The translations under genes were made by a program, and so were the position numbers. From positions 1-41,115 of the forward strand of contig JAYMGJ010000739.1 of assembly GCA_037178675.1 (NCBI GenBank): a stretch of 41,115 nucleotides of DNA, written 5' to 3'. Of this stretch, positions 22,462-33,977 are shown in pieces. Each line of letters starts with the position of its first letter. Position 1 is the stretch's first letter. Source of the stretch: Scleroderma bovista. Its lineage: Eukaryota > Basidiomycota > Agaricomycetes > Boletales > Sclerodermataceae. The notes beneath the pieces are model-generated. The model was not told the origin of the DNA. It made no database searches and saw only the letters and a list, made by a program, of their open reading frames with translations.

Positions 22462-24192
22462 TCAAACGTGTTCGTCAGATAGTACCGACGGGTGCCAATT
22501 GTCGAAATGGGTGGTGAACATGGGAGCATCATCCCCCGTAATTTCCTGTAGACAACTCATATGGGATGAGAAAATTTCGCCATCGGTCGATCGGTGGAGG
22601 TTGAGCATCAGGCGGGATACCATCGTGACGGCAACACTAGATATCAAAAGTGTGCGTTTTCAGGCAGGATCAAGACAAAGGACAAAGGAATATGGATACT
22701 GACCATATCGAAAACGTAGAGAAGGTCCCTCGTAAAAGAGACTAGACGATTGCATTGGTAAGAAGGCGATCCGATAATCTATCGTTGACAGATACGCACA
22801 GGGAAAACCTGAGTAAGTGTGAGCAAGTCAGAACACTTATGTTTTCTGAATAACCTACGTAAAATGAGATGATGTTGGACAGGACTGCGAATGCCATGAA
22901 CCTTCATCCTAATTCAGTAGTGTCACAATCGCAAGCGAGCATCTTACACAAAGTATATTGAACCTGTGCTCTCAACGATGATCAGTATGCCCCTTGATAA
23001 CTACAGATCAACAACTCACCATCGCGCAGCAGAAGTGCTACCAGATGCGGGTTCATTATCATGGCGAACATACTTCCTCGTAGACCAATTTCATAGGTCT
23101 TGTACACCGTAAGGACGAATATCAGAGCATCGAACAGAAAAAGTACTTCGTACGGGACAGCGAGATCTATGGATAAATATCAGACAAGTGAGTGGGTTCC
23201 TAAAGTGGTACCCGCGAGCGGAAGAAGTAATGGGATAACTAGAAAGCAGCACTTACGAACGGCTCTAATACGCATACAAACATATGCGTCATGAGAATAT
23301 TCCGAGAGGTTGCACGCCACTCACGTCACACTATCATAGACCAAGTTACATTCAATCACATTGTGCGAGTTTATCGCATGCTGGCGGACGAGGGACCACT
23401 AGATGAGGATATGGAGTGCTAAGAATCGTAGCCGAGAGTGGAGGAACGAGAAATAGACAACGTACAGCTGAAACTGATAAACCAGCAACAATAAACAGGG
23501 CAAGGTAAGCGAGTAAACGTTTGCTGCAGCAATATAGGGCGTATACGCGGAGTGCGAGAAGACCTACAGAATGTCAACGAGCGTCTGCAAGGTTGCACAA
23601 CGAAAGACAACTTGGCCACTCACCACATACAAGCGTGTGGTTTGCGAGCAACAGTATTTGTCGTACGTGGAGGTAAATCTTGCAACTAGAGCGAGGGAAC
23701 AGAAAGAGTACAGCGTATGATCAGTCACAAGCAACCCAGATCGACGAACATCAATTGTACCTCTGCATGAAACACACCACAGTAAACGTGATCGCAGGTA
23801 CGGGAGTGGCATGAGCTGCACGCCACGAGAGGGACGCGCCAGATGAGAGACTCACATCTGGTGGTAAATTCATAAGCAATACAGCTACCTGCACGGCATT
23901 CGAGAAGAATCCCAGGTAGCGATTCACGAGAAATAGTACCGAGGCTACGTGTTTTGGGCGTGCCCAAATGTATGTGACCTCATCGGCGAAGGTGATGAGG
24001 TGGTCGTAGACCAGTATGCCTGCTCCGTATTGTTAGACCTTTGGGCATGGAAGTGTGGGTGGGATACGCACTAAATGATACAATTCCGATGTGGGTCTGT
24101 AGCAACCTATGGGTGTATGCGGTATTGTTGGGTTACAACATGGGCAGTGGAAATGATGGGACGTACGTTTGTAATTCGTAGCTAATAGACAT
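22462..24192 (-). CDS. DUF6533 multi-pass membrane protein (copy B)
   Basis: Start ATG at 24192 (MSISYELQT). Two short introns join it to LLQTHIGIVSFS and ILVYDHLITFADEVTYIW, followed by ASVLFLVNRYLGFFSNAVQV. Next come CKIYLHVRQILLLANHTLVC, GLLALRVYALYCCSKRLL with a hydrophobic helix (LALFIVAGLSVSAV), VLFLFDALIFVLTVYKTYE, LLLRDG-SIYFV, MAFAVLSNIISFY and SVAVTMVSRLMLNLHRS, with a polar tail ending at 22462. The order is the same as in copy A, but the loops differ strongly, so this is an old duplication. The region about 23700-23880 is unclear (which exon follows LPPD). The two genes converge with only about 215 bp between stops, so transcripts may overlap. Confidence 0.75.
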
Positions 24193-24515
24193 TTCCGCTA
24201 GATAGTGCCAAATGTAATGTAATGTGTCCCGGCCGAGAAAACCAAAGAGAGCGGGACTGTCAGTAAAGCTTTGGCGAGACGGAATGGCAGGCAGTATCTG
24301 GATAGTACGGACTTGATGACGAGATGGATGGAGGGATGGTGAACGATCGTTGCCGGCCACGACAACTAGCTGGCGCAACCCCAAAATATCGTCGCAGACA
24401 ACAATGAGGGCAAGCAGTCGAGGAGTAGCTCGGGGATCTAAGATCTATCTGACAGAAGCAAAGACTACGCAGCCAACCATTTAATCCGTCGTAGGCTTCC
24501 TCACCTTAAATACTA

Positions 24516-25468
24516 TCAACTCTCCCAGGCCTGAGAAACTGTGCGAAAACTTAATCGGATGACAGACGCCAAACGTGCTGTGACGACAGCATTTCGAGGA
24601 CCCGATATCATGCACGTTAGTTTTAGAACTGGACACGGATTGTCATAGTTTGAGGGGTTGGATCTACACAGTCGGAGATAAGCGCTTCCTTGTTCAATGT
24701 CAGGGGATGTATGGGAGGGATCAGCATATCGGTGTATGTTACTCACCGTCCGTGGACGTCGTACGTGCGCACTGTGCAGCCAGCTTGCCTGTTCGCCATT
24801 TTTCGTTCGAATATACAGACACCTGCGACATGGAAGCAGTGCGCACCAACTTTGCGTGGATCCTTGGCCTGTCACCACCACCCTGGTCCGTCGGTGGTCC
24901 TGGAGTAGAAATGAATTAGCCCTGGTCTGCTTCCGTGCCAAATGTATTCGATTAGTGTAGATTGTCGGAAGCACTGTGAATCCAGTGACACTCGTTCCCG
25001 GGTTTACACTCAGTACTGGTGCAGTGCCTGGCCATGGCAGCTGTACGACAAATACTTGGAGTCTCGGTCCTCGGACACATGCAGTGCAGTAAGCACTTCA
25101 CATGAAGTCGTTTTTGCCAGTCTTGAGAACTTCGCTGCGTATGACTGCATAGTTGCCCCAGGGCTGATGGTACCAGCAAAGGGTCTATTCCACGGCTGGG
25201 AATTGGAATGTGTAAATCTCGCTTTCCCTTCAGGTCCTGAATGTGACGATAGTACGCGATGTGTTGGATGCCAAAGCTAAACACTCATATTAGTATGGAA
25301 GATAAGCTAGTAAGACCTTAGTGCATACAAATCAGGACGATCTAATGTCGCTTCTTCTAAACACACGACCTTCTCCGAGTCAGCGAGTCCTAGCAAACTC
25401 GTTCCGTCTCCGAGTGCATATACCGCCACGTCAATCACCCAGTCAGCATCTTGGTGAATTTGCACCAT
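24516..25468 (-). CDS. unrecognised protein, fragmentary exons
   Basis: From ATG 25468 a short frame encodes MVQIHQDADWVIDVAVYALG then DGTSLLGLADSEKVVCLEEA. After a possible intron another coding-looking segment has WNRPFAGTISPGATMQSYAA and FSRLAKTTSCEVLTALHVSE, up to about 25035. A later one has HCFHVAGVCIFERKMANRQ and CTVRTYDVHG (about 24790-24880), followed by GTGAGT. The strand-like spacing could suit a beta-propeller, but no repeat signature is clear. Introns could not be placed in frame, so the gene may be decayed. Confidence 0.3.
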
Positions 25469-25956
25469 GATTCTATGTATATTGTTTCAGGTTTGAGCGT
25501 GCTCAAGCTAACAGTAGCTTGTAGGAAGCATGCCATATACATGTGTATGATATATACTATTTATATGTGATATCAACTGCGGGGAATGAGAAAGGATTGA
25601 TGAACGAGTGTCATGATGCGATGATGAGTTGAGAGTACGTGGATATGTGGAAGTAGAACTTACGCATTGTGCAGCATAGCGGGGTGGGGTGTGGCGTTGA
25701 AGTAAGAGTATACTAGAATGATGCATCAATGAGGTGCGGGGTTGTATCGCAGATATGGGATACGGTGATGTATGAAGCAGGTGAGGGGGTCGGGAAACAA
25801 GGACGAGGCTGAAACAAAACAAGAGAGTTAAAAAAGAAGAAAAAGTAATAAGGTATCGCTGCGAAGATGGAACATACAAAGCCAAAAATAAAGAGAGAAC
25901 CGAAAGCGGAAACCCAGACACCAAAAACAAGAGCACGAGAGACGCGATCAAGGCGA

Positions 25957-27203
25957 TCAAGCGCTGCGAGGGGGTCCCACAGCCCGTCTCATGGGCTCGT
26001 CTCTCTCTGTGACGACAGCGCCTGCGCGTAGTCCCTCTTTCGGAGCCAGGTATTCCTTGCGTTCCCTGACTTTGCGCTCGCGTTCGTCACGAGCCCGCTG
26101 CTCAACCTCCGCATGCTTTATGTCCCGCTCATCCTCTTTCTCGTGTTCTGATCCCGCCTCACTGCATGATTGCGATGCTGCCCGCTCGGGCTTGGAAAAA
26201 ACCGGCTCATCTTTTACACGCTTCACCGCAACATCCGCTGTACTGTCTGGACTGCGATCGCGGCTCTTCCGCTTGCTCCCGGAAAAGAGTCGTTTGGGCG
26301 GGAACGCCTCCAGTGGTTCGAAGTCAGGATGTTCGATAGGTAGCTTGGATGCTGCTTCTACCTCTGCAGGTAGATTATATAGCGGGTTTGCGAATGTCGC
26401 CTTTTGGCCACGGCTGTAGCGAAGGAAGGATAATCAGATATTAGCGGTAAAATAAACGATCGGGATGCTTACAATACATAAGTGATAGTCGGCCGCTCTT
26501 CGTATGATGATGCAGCCGTAGGTGTAGGTGTTTCTTGGCGTATAATCGGCGCACCAACCACCTCACCCTCGTCATCCGAACTGTCCCATTCGCTCGAACG
26601 TTTCTTGCTCGGGGCGCAAGCGTCATCGCTGAGGAAGGGATTGTTAGGCGAATCACGGGTGGGCCAGATCCGTTTCGGCTTGCTCTTCTTCGTGGGTGTT
26701 TTCGGAAGAGCGGAAGGAGCGCGGAGGAACAGTCTGCGCGGGGGAGTCACGGGACTCCGATGAGCTGCACACGGCTCAACCGAGGATGCGCGGTTAGGCT
26801 GGACCTGGGGCTGACGCCGCGACGGGGGAGGTGAGACGGGCGCTTTAACGCGATAACGCAGCATTGCAGGTGAAGGCGAGCTATCCGACTGCTCCTTTTC
26901 CTTCTTTTCGGGCTGTAGCCCCTTGCGAGCGGCCGTTGTGCCACTCGACGCGCGTCCAGTACCGGCCCAGAACGCAATTTCCTCGTCTGCTTCACCCGCG
27001 CTGCTCTTATGCTTGAGACGCTTCGTTCGAGTTTGGTGTGTGCTGTCCTCATCGGAAGAATCAGAGTCGGAGCGAGTGCGTTTGTGATGTGTGCGAGGAG
27101 GGGTGGGCAGAGACGCAACGGAAGCTGAGCGTTTTAGAGGACGTGGTATAGTGTCGTCTACGTGGGGGGATGAATCGAACAGCTGACTGTCATGGGCCGA
27201 CAT
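25957..27203 (-). CDS. conserved disordered basic protein, probably nuclear
   Basis: Two exons, 27203-26473 and 26413-25957, with a 59-nt GT-AG intron, give 395 residues. The splice joins ITYV-F-RGQKATFANPLYNL, an ordered-looking motif and the only uncharged island. The rest is low complexity: Ser/Pro/Arg/Lys-rich with SP and TP phosphorylation-type sites and basic clusters suitable as nuclear localisation signals (HHKRTR, TKRLKHK, KRKSRDR). The C-terminus is a charged Glu/Arg helix (EVEQRARDERERKVRERKEY). GC-rich, unlike the transposon-rich left side. I know no function for it. The coding assignment rests on clean splicing and codon composition. Confidence 0.65.
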
Positions 27204-27616
27204 GTCGATGGAATGAAAAAGTGTACAGTAGTAGAGGGAAGTTTAAGGAGATAAGAAAATGGGTGCTTGGACCTCGAGGCAACGTTCAAAACAATGGAGG
27301 GAACACAAACACACACAAACAGTAAATAGGGTTACAATAGGGTACTACAATTCCTCTTGTTTGCGTCGGATCGTGATGTGAGTGCGAGAAATGTGTCCGC
27401 AGGAGCGGGCGGAAGCTTAGCTAGGCTCAGATCAGACGGAAGCAAGTGCTAGCGGGAAGACTGTGTTCCTCAACACTTTATTCGACAAGTAAATGAAGTA
27501 CACAAAACACTCTGACGTGGATGAGTGTGACATGGACAGACTCGTAAACAGCACCCTAGTAGACAGCACCGCTGGAAAATCCACAAGTAACGAATGGAGC
27601 CTTGGCAAATGAGTCT
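27204..27616. other. intergenic, 5' flank of the minus-strand gene
   Basis: No coding signal on either strand. Contains a CACACA/AACA-rich stretch near 27305-27320, likely within the upstream region of the gene at 25957-27203. Confidence 0.4.
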
Positions 27617-27988
27617 TCAGTGGCTGAGATGTCCCCTCTTTGTATGCGTTGTCGCCGCAGACACGTGCCACCCCATGTTCTCTTCATCTTGAATCTTCAT
27701 GAAAGGCGCTAGAGGTGGGATACCAAACTTCGATTCTTCGGTATTTGACAGTGCCATTGCCTCGTAGACGTCCTGGGGGAGAAGACCGTCTGCTTTGCCT
27801 GAGTGGGCATACTCTGGGTGACGGTCCGTCAAATGCGCTTCCATGTTGTAGCGCCAGATAGCAGGGCAGGTATCCGTCTCCTTACCTGGATGGTGACAGA
27901 GTACAGATGATGGGCATGTTGCAACAAGGGCGGTTTCCCGAGCCCTTGTTTGGCACTTCCATATTGAACAGGTTCCATGCGAGGGCAT
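27617..27988 (-). pseudogene. C2H2-like protein fragment
   Basis: A 123-residue minus-strand frame has Cys pairs (CSIWKCQ, ATCPSSVLCHHPG), then TCPAIWRYNMEAHLTDRHPE, which has the spacing of a loose C2H2 finger. LLPQDVYEAMALSNTEE and a short tail follow. It looks like the C-terminus of a larger protein, because the opening Met is mid-domain and the candidate Helitron 5' end lies about 15 bp upstream. The Helitron may have cut this gene. Family not recognised with certainty. Confidence 0.4.
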
Positions 27989-28080
27989 TAGGTCGACCGT
28001 ATATCTACTACATTATCATGATAAAGCCGGCGGCAGGTGGTTCCTCCTGCACGGGACCATCTTTGTCATCTTCAAGTGGC

Positions 28081-28440
28081 TGCGCATTGTCCTCGCCTCA
28101 GTGCGGTCTGGCAAGTGATGTCATCCACCGTTGTGACGTAGCTGCTGAAGTGGCTGCGCATCGTCGTTGTCTTCGCCTCAGTGCGATCACTTCGCTGGCT
28201 GCAAGATATGCTGCGCGCTGTGAGGGCCATCAGCTGTGTCGATCGTCGACTTCATGCTGCGTTCTTTCCATATCTTCTCATGGCGTCCGTGCTTTCAACG
28301 CATCCAGTTCGTCTTCGCCTCTGGGCAGTCTGCAGTCTGGCATGTGATGTCACCCACAGCAGTTGTGACGTACGCGCTGACGACCATCATCATTGTTCGT
28401 GAAAACTTTTCTCTTTGCATCTCTTCTCATGGCGTCCGCA
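28081..28440. repeat. imperfect repeats upstream of the Helitron OB-fold gene
   Basis: TCTGGCAAGTGATGTCA (28107) recurs as TCTGGCATGTGATGTCA (28336), each followed by a GTTGTGACGTA block. CTTCTCATGGCGTCCG at 28275 recurs at 28424, where it supplies the OB gene start codon. TCGCCTCAGTGCG-like units occur three times. The TGATGTCA and TGACGTA cores resemble bZIP/CRE sites. The promoter and 5' end have been partly duplicated. Confidence 0.65.
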
Positions 28441-29204
28441 TGCAACTTCGTCGGCATCCTCGGTCTTGATGATGGCATTCAATTCATGCCGGCAGACAAG
28501 AGACACTACTGGAAGCATGATGCGTACATTCCTATGCCAAGCGGCGATTTTCCTGCGGAGATCTTCATTTACGGCGGGCCTGAGAGCACGGCCGTTGATA
28601 AGGGCATCTACTTCGTCGCTGCTCGTGCACTGCTTGCACCGAGTGCAAACGTGCATGAGGATGATGCTTCCTTGCAGCTGTATGCTAACTGCGTGAGTGG
28701 CTTGCCATTTGAGTTTTTTTATTTTCTAATATCGCGCTTTGCAATTAGGAGCCGCAGCGACTACCTACGGGCAGTCGAGCTTTCGGCGTCTTCGTGCTTT
28801 GTGGTAAAGTCACGCGTTCTACCACTGATGTAGAGCGCCATCTTGGCTTCGATCTCGACATCGTCCAATGGGCAGCTGTAGCACAGCAAACCATTCGTAT
28901 CACATGCTACTATCCGACTTCTCATCGTCGCCTATCAAAAACTCCAATGCCAGCCGTAGGCAAACATGTCACCGTCCAAGGAGTTCTTCAGCGCATCGAT
29001 GGGGATCGTTGCGCGATTGCTATTCAAGATATTACGTTCGGACCTGCAGAGCTGACAGGCCCTACTACAGAGTCGCCTCCATCGTCCAAGTTGAAACAGT
29101 TCGATTGGTATGCCAAGGGAAAAGGAAAACGAGCGCGGTACGAAGGTGATGGTGATGACAGTGCACCAGTTCCATCGACGTCATCATCGCAAACAGCTGA
29201 ATAA
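28429..29204 (+). CDS. Helitron-associated OB-fold (RPA-like) ssDNA-binding protein
   Basis: Two exons, 28429-28692 and 28749-29204 (56-nt intron, phase 0), give 239 residues. The first ATG, MASACNFVGILG, is used. Exon 2 has an OB-fold pattern of strands: SRAFGVFVLCGKVTRST, WAAVAQQTIRITCYY, VGKHVTVQGVLQRIDGDRC and AIAIQDITFGPAEL. A basic linker (YAKGKGKRAR) and a Ser-rich tail follow. The gene sits 75 bp upstream of the Rep-helicase on the same strand, and RPA-like proteins are known partners of Helitrons in plants. It probably coats single-stranded DNA during transposition. The family assignment is from pattern, not from alignment. Confidence 0.68.
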
Positions 29205-29278
29205 TATCGTAGTCTTCATCTTTTATATTCAGTCTTCTGTTTCGTTTCGTGTATCATCTAATCGAATGTGATGTTGTC

Positions 29279-32200
29279 ATGCCTTCAACGAAATCGCGAC
29301 GTCGTGAACTTCGACGCATCAGTCGACAGCGTCGAGATGAGCTTAATGAAAGGGAGTCACCAAGTGATCATTCACGACCTGCCGTACGATCTTTCTCTGC
29401 ATTTGATACATACACATCATTGAAAGCATATCAGGTTGATTCATGGTGGACATCGTTACGACTACGACCTCCTGTGCCTATAAATCCTCCGACATGGAAC
29501 CGTCACTGCATGTATTGCGGAGCCTTCCTACTTTCGACGGAAGACGACTCCTTCTGCTGCCGAAACGGCAATCACGTAGTACCTCCTTTGCAACCTCTTC
29601 CCAATCGTATGCAAGCTTTGCTGCAAATTCCCTCTCAGCGTCGCCATCTTATTGAATATAGTCGCGTCATCAACAATCTCTTTTCCTTTGCTGGAATCGG
29701 TGTCACCGGGGGAGGATTTCAGCACTTCCCGGCAGGCGGCCCACCAGCTGTAGCCATCACCGGACGGACTTATCATCTCATCCGAAACACCGAATATACG
29801 GACCATTCGATCCATTGGTTCTTATATGACGAACAGATGTTAGAAAGAAAAGCTATTCAATTTGGAGCTCATGCCTCCGTCGTGCAAGCCATTAAAAATG
29901 ATGTTCGAGATGTCAACCCCTACGTTGCGCATCTCCAGTATTTTAACTCTCCTAACCTGCATCGGCCTCGCATTCTCGAACTGAAAGACTATTCTTCTCC
30001 CGCTGATTTTGCGGCAGTGATGCACGCTTCTAATTCTACTGCAATCAATCCTCGATCCATTCTCATCCGTCGTCGCCGCTCTCAGCAGCCAGAATTCATC
30101 AATATTCTCTCCCATCATTATGAACCACTTCATTACGTCCTTTTCTTCCCTCACGCTGAAATTGGTTGGGGGGCTTCACGTATCGCTGAAGTGCCACATA
30201 TGACACAGCATCAATGGTATCGAGGTCGTCTTCTTGCTGACAACAACGATCGCTTCTCTACATTTGGCCGTCTGTGCTGTGAGTACTTGGTTGACATGTA
30301 TTCACGTACAGAAGAGCAAAAGCTTGCATACATTGCCAGAGAACGTCGCTTCCGCGAACATGAACTGCATGCTGGCAATGAACCACTAGAAGACGAATTC
30401 GAGCCTACTATTAAGCTTCCTGCCAGTTTCGTCGGGTCTCATGCTTGGACATCAGAACAAGCTTCTGATGCAATGGCACTCGGACGTAAATACGGAAAGC
30501 CAACGTTCTTCATGACTATGACCTTCAATCCCGACTGGCCTGAAGTGCAAAGTCGTCTACTGCCAGGTCAAACTGCATTTGATGTCCCAATCGTCGTAGC
30601 CCGCAGTTTTAAGAGTCGCTTAGAAAAAGTATTGCATCTCCTTCGCACTCGCTTCGGAGAAAAGAAGTATCTAATCAAAGTTATTGAATTTCAAAAACGA
30701 GGGTTTCCTCATGCGCATATTCTTTTGAAAGTAAGCTTTAAGACGAAGCACCTCAGTCATCTCATTCATACGAACTTGACATCATAACAGGTTGCCCCCG
30801 AGCCAGAAATTGACTTCCTCGACTACATCGTATCAGCTGAACTTCCAGAGGATAATACTCCTCTGCATGCCAAAGTATCTCGATATATGCTACATCATCA
30901 AAACCACCTTTCATCTCCAAGCAATCGATGCAACAAAAATGGAGAATGCATCTACGGTTTCCCTCACGCGCAACAACAAACTACAACAATAGATGACTTT
31001 GGCCGCATTCATTGGCGTCGACGACATGCACAAGACGCTTGGGTGGTCTCCTACTGTCCAACTTTACTCCTATTCGCTGATTGTCACTTTCACTTCGATG
31101 TTGTCTTCACATCCAGTGTCTTCAGCTATCTGTACAAATACTTCTTTAAAGGCCCTGATGTTGCATTCTTCACCATCACAAATGAACCTACTGTGCCGTC
31201 GTCGCTCCCACCCATCAATGAGATAGCTGATTATCAGAAAGCCAGATACCTTTCTGCTCCTGAGAGTGCATGGCGCATTCTTGGATTTCAAACTACACGA
31301 AAGGAACCTGCAGTAGACTGCCTGCCAGTTCACCTTCCAGGAGAAAATACTCCACAATTTCGTCAGGCAAATGAAGAACGATCGTGTACATCTCTCCTCG
31401 ATCGCTACTTCCTTCGTTCTTCCGATCTTGCAGATATTACTTATGAGGAATACTACGAGAACTACATCTTATATCGTTATATTGATGGAGAAGCCCTTCA
31501 ACCACATGAATTCTTAGAGCATCTACAGATAGGTATGCAAATTCAACTGCATCTTTTTCATGTCTTCTGACATTTCATAGGAACACAGAGGAAGAAAGCT
31601 CGACGACGGATGCATGGTCAAAAAGTGGCTCGCATCAACATGGTTGCTCTTCGAACAGGTGAACTATTCTATCTCCGTGCTCTTCTTCTCCATCGAGCCG
31701 CATCGTCGTTCGTTGACTTGCGCACCATTGATGGATGTCTCTTCCCCTCTTTCCATGAAGCTGCATGCGACTTTGGGCTTTTCGACAATGGCAACGAAGG
31801 TTTTTTAACCATGCAAGAAGCTATTGACTGTCTTCGCACGCCATCCCAGCTGCGATTCCTGTTCGCACAAATCATCTTAGAGGGCTATCCAGCTATGCCA
31901 CTATGGCTAGAATTCCGCCGGAATATCAGTCAAGATCATTCAATGTTTCCCACGAATGAAAATCTAGCATTCGAGTACTCTTTGCAAAAAATTGCACACC
32001 ACCTTTCGTATGCTGGAAGAAGCTTAACAGACTTTGGTCTCCCTAATCCAACCATCCACTCAGTTGACATCGAAAAAGAACTGTTCTTCTTAGCTGAGCA
32101 TCAGTCACAATTTCGTGCTGAATTCGCTGCATTACTCGATCAACTAAATGATGAACAACTTTGCATATTTTATGCCATTCGCAATCTCATCGATAACCCT

Positions 32201-33549
32201 CACTCCGAATGTCATCACATCTTTCTCGAAGGACGACCAGGAAGAGGAAAAACGTTCCTAATCAAAACTTTAGTTGCTTCTTGGCAAGCAGAAGGAAAAA
32301 TTGTCATCATAGTTGGCACCAGTGCTCTCAGTGCGATTGCATACACACGTGGTCGCACTGCCCACTACATGTTTGGAATTCCTGTCAATGACGAGTGCGT
32401 TCATCTGCGATCTAAAATTTCTCCCACCTCCGCTCGCGCTGATCTCATCCGAAGCACATATGTCATCATTTGGGATGAACTACCTATGGCCAACAAAGCC
32501 GCCTGGGAATGTGTACATCATCTTTGCTGCGAAATTAATGGAAATAACCATCCTTTCGGCAACATCGCCTTCATAGGTGCTGGCGACTTTCGACAGGTTG
32601 CTCCTGTTGTCAGTGGATGTGGCGAAAGCGCTACTTTAGCTGCTTCCGTCAAGTCGTCAAATCTATGGTCATCTATGCGAATATTCTCTCTACAGACGTC
32701 TATGCGCTGCATCTATGACACTGAATATACAACATTTGTCGACGAAATCGGAGAAGACACCTCGGGTGCACGACGTGAACTACCTCTCCTCCAGCACACT
32801 AGCAATATCACAGATGCCGCAAACTTCTTATTTCCCCTCGAAATCCTACGCACGCCACAGCTTTGTCTCTCCCGTGCATTTCTCTCTCCTCGAAATGTTT
32901 TCGTCGATGAATTCAACGACATCATTCTCCATCGTTTACCTGACGCTATACGTATGCTGTTTCCCTTCCCTTGCTTAAGAAAATCATGCCTAACCCTCTC
33001 TTAGAATCATACTTCAGCTCGACCACATTAAAAGAAGCTGATAACACGACTCTACTGCCGTCCGAACAATCACCTGACTACCTCACGACGTTATCACATC
33101 CCTCCACACCACCGCATCATCTACGACTAAAAAAGAACGCTATTTGTGCCATCCAACGCAACATCTCCATTGAAAAAGGACTCGTGCGCAACGCACGAGT
33201 TCAGATCACAGCCCTTCATCGACGCTTCGTTGAAGTTCGATTACTTCAAAGCAATCAAACACATTGCATCCCACGCATTTCATTTGACTTCAATCCTCCT
33301 GCGAGCGATTGGACCGTGCAACGAAGACAATTTCCGCTTCGTCTCGCATATGCAACCACTTTCAATGGTTGCCAAGGCCTCACATTAGCAAAGACCACTC
33401 TCGACCTTCGTATCGATCCATTTGCACATGGACAACTATATACAGCTCTTTCGCGTGTTCGAAGCCGTCATGACTCCTTAGCTATCTTCTCTACTACAAA
33501 TGAAAACGAAGACACCGCCAACGTAGTACTTTCCTCCCTACTATTGTAA
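29279..33549 (+). CDS. Helitron Rep-helicase transposase (RepHel), intact
   Basis: Four exons, 29279-30730, 30791-31532, 31581-32951 and 33005-33549, total 4,110 nt (1,369 residues), with all three introns in phase. Order: basic N-terminus; CxxC finger (CMYCGAFLL...CCRNGNH, about residues 78-100); Helitron-like N region (FFMTMTFNPDWPEVQ); HUH nickase motif GFPHAHILLK; CNKNGECIYGFP; and the two-tyrosine motif YLYKYFFKGPD. Then a Pif1-type SF1 helicase: Walker A EGRPGRGKTFLIK, VGTSALSAIAYTRGRTAHYMF, Walker B VIIWDELPMANK, motif III FIGAGDFRQVAPV, and late motifs FNGCQGLTLAK and YTALSRVRSRHDSLAIF. It nicks and unwinds DNA for replicative transposition. No stop or frameshift is seen, so it may be active. 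Confidence 0.92.
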
Positions 33550-33977
33550 CTCCGCACGTCCGTAGGAATAGAGCGCTTGTACTACCGAGTCGAGGAGACT
33601 TGGTACCTCAGTGGCTATGCAAAGCCACCGTGCAATTCTCGTCCAAATATTCCTGCGAAGGTCACGCAGTGTAAGAATCGCTCACTGAGCCCCGTTTAGG
33701 CGCTCCTCGGGAAATGAAGTCCGCTATACTATATACAGAGGGACACGTTCCCGCAAGCCACGTAAGTCATCTTACCTGAAAATGATATGCGGTCTTGGCA
33801 GAAGCGGTCCCAGGTTCAAAGGCTGCTCGGACTTTCTTCTGACTCGAAACGGGGAGAACAGCTTCTCCGAGAGCGATAACAAATGACTATGGGTGTCTTC
33901 AAGGAGCCTGCCCTAAAAACATCTTGTTTAAAACATTTGACGTCGTCCGCACTAAGGCACCGAGATTAGTGCTCATC
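33550..33977. other. Helitron 3' flank / HemK upstream region
   Basis: Contains several hairpins: CGTAGGAATA (33559) pairing imperfectly with AATATTCCTGCG (33647); GTGGCT-ATGCAA-AGCCAC; and GGAGAA-CAGC-TTCTCC (about 33851-33866). A CTATACTATATAC stretch lies near 33725. The Helitron right end and the HemK promoter must both lie here, but neither can be fixed. Confidence 0.4.

Larger units (their letters stand above)
28004..33655 (+). mobile_element. Helitron carrying OB-fold and Rep-helicase genes (ends tentative)
   Basis: Two plus-strand genes define it: an OB-fold/RPA-like protein (28429-29204) and a full-length Rep/helicase (29279-33549), both free of stops and frameshifts. A TCTACTACATTATC sequence beginning at 28004, preceded by A, resembles the Helitron 5' consensus (TCTxTACTA, insertion between A and T) and is taken as a provisional left end. 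A clear hairpin followed by CTRR-T could not be found on the right. The right edge is set after a structured region containing GTGGCT-ATGCAA-AGCCAC (33611-33628). Helitrons move by rolling-circle-like replication and leave no target duplication. Confidence 0.78.

Noticed and set aside
25508..25960. 150-residue minus-strand frame with hydrophobic start
   Set aside because: Ser/His/Tyr low-complexity composition, no motif; it lies directly downstream of the gene ending at 25957 and is better read as untranslated sequence.
25991..26834. Plus-strand frames opposite the basic protein gene
   Set aside because: Antisense shadows of a GC-rich Ser/Arg gene whose minus-strand exons splice cleanly.
33590..33660. 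Possible tRNA or small structured RNA
   Set aside because: There are hairpins but no acceptor/T-arm pattern or polymerase III box pair; more likely Helitron terminal structure.
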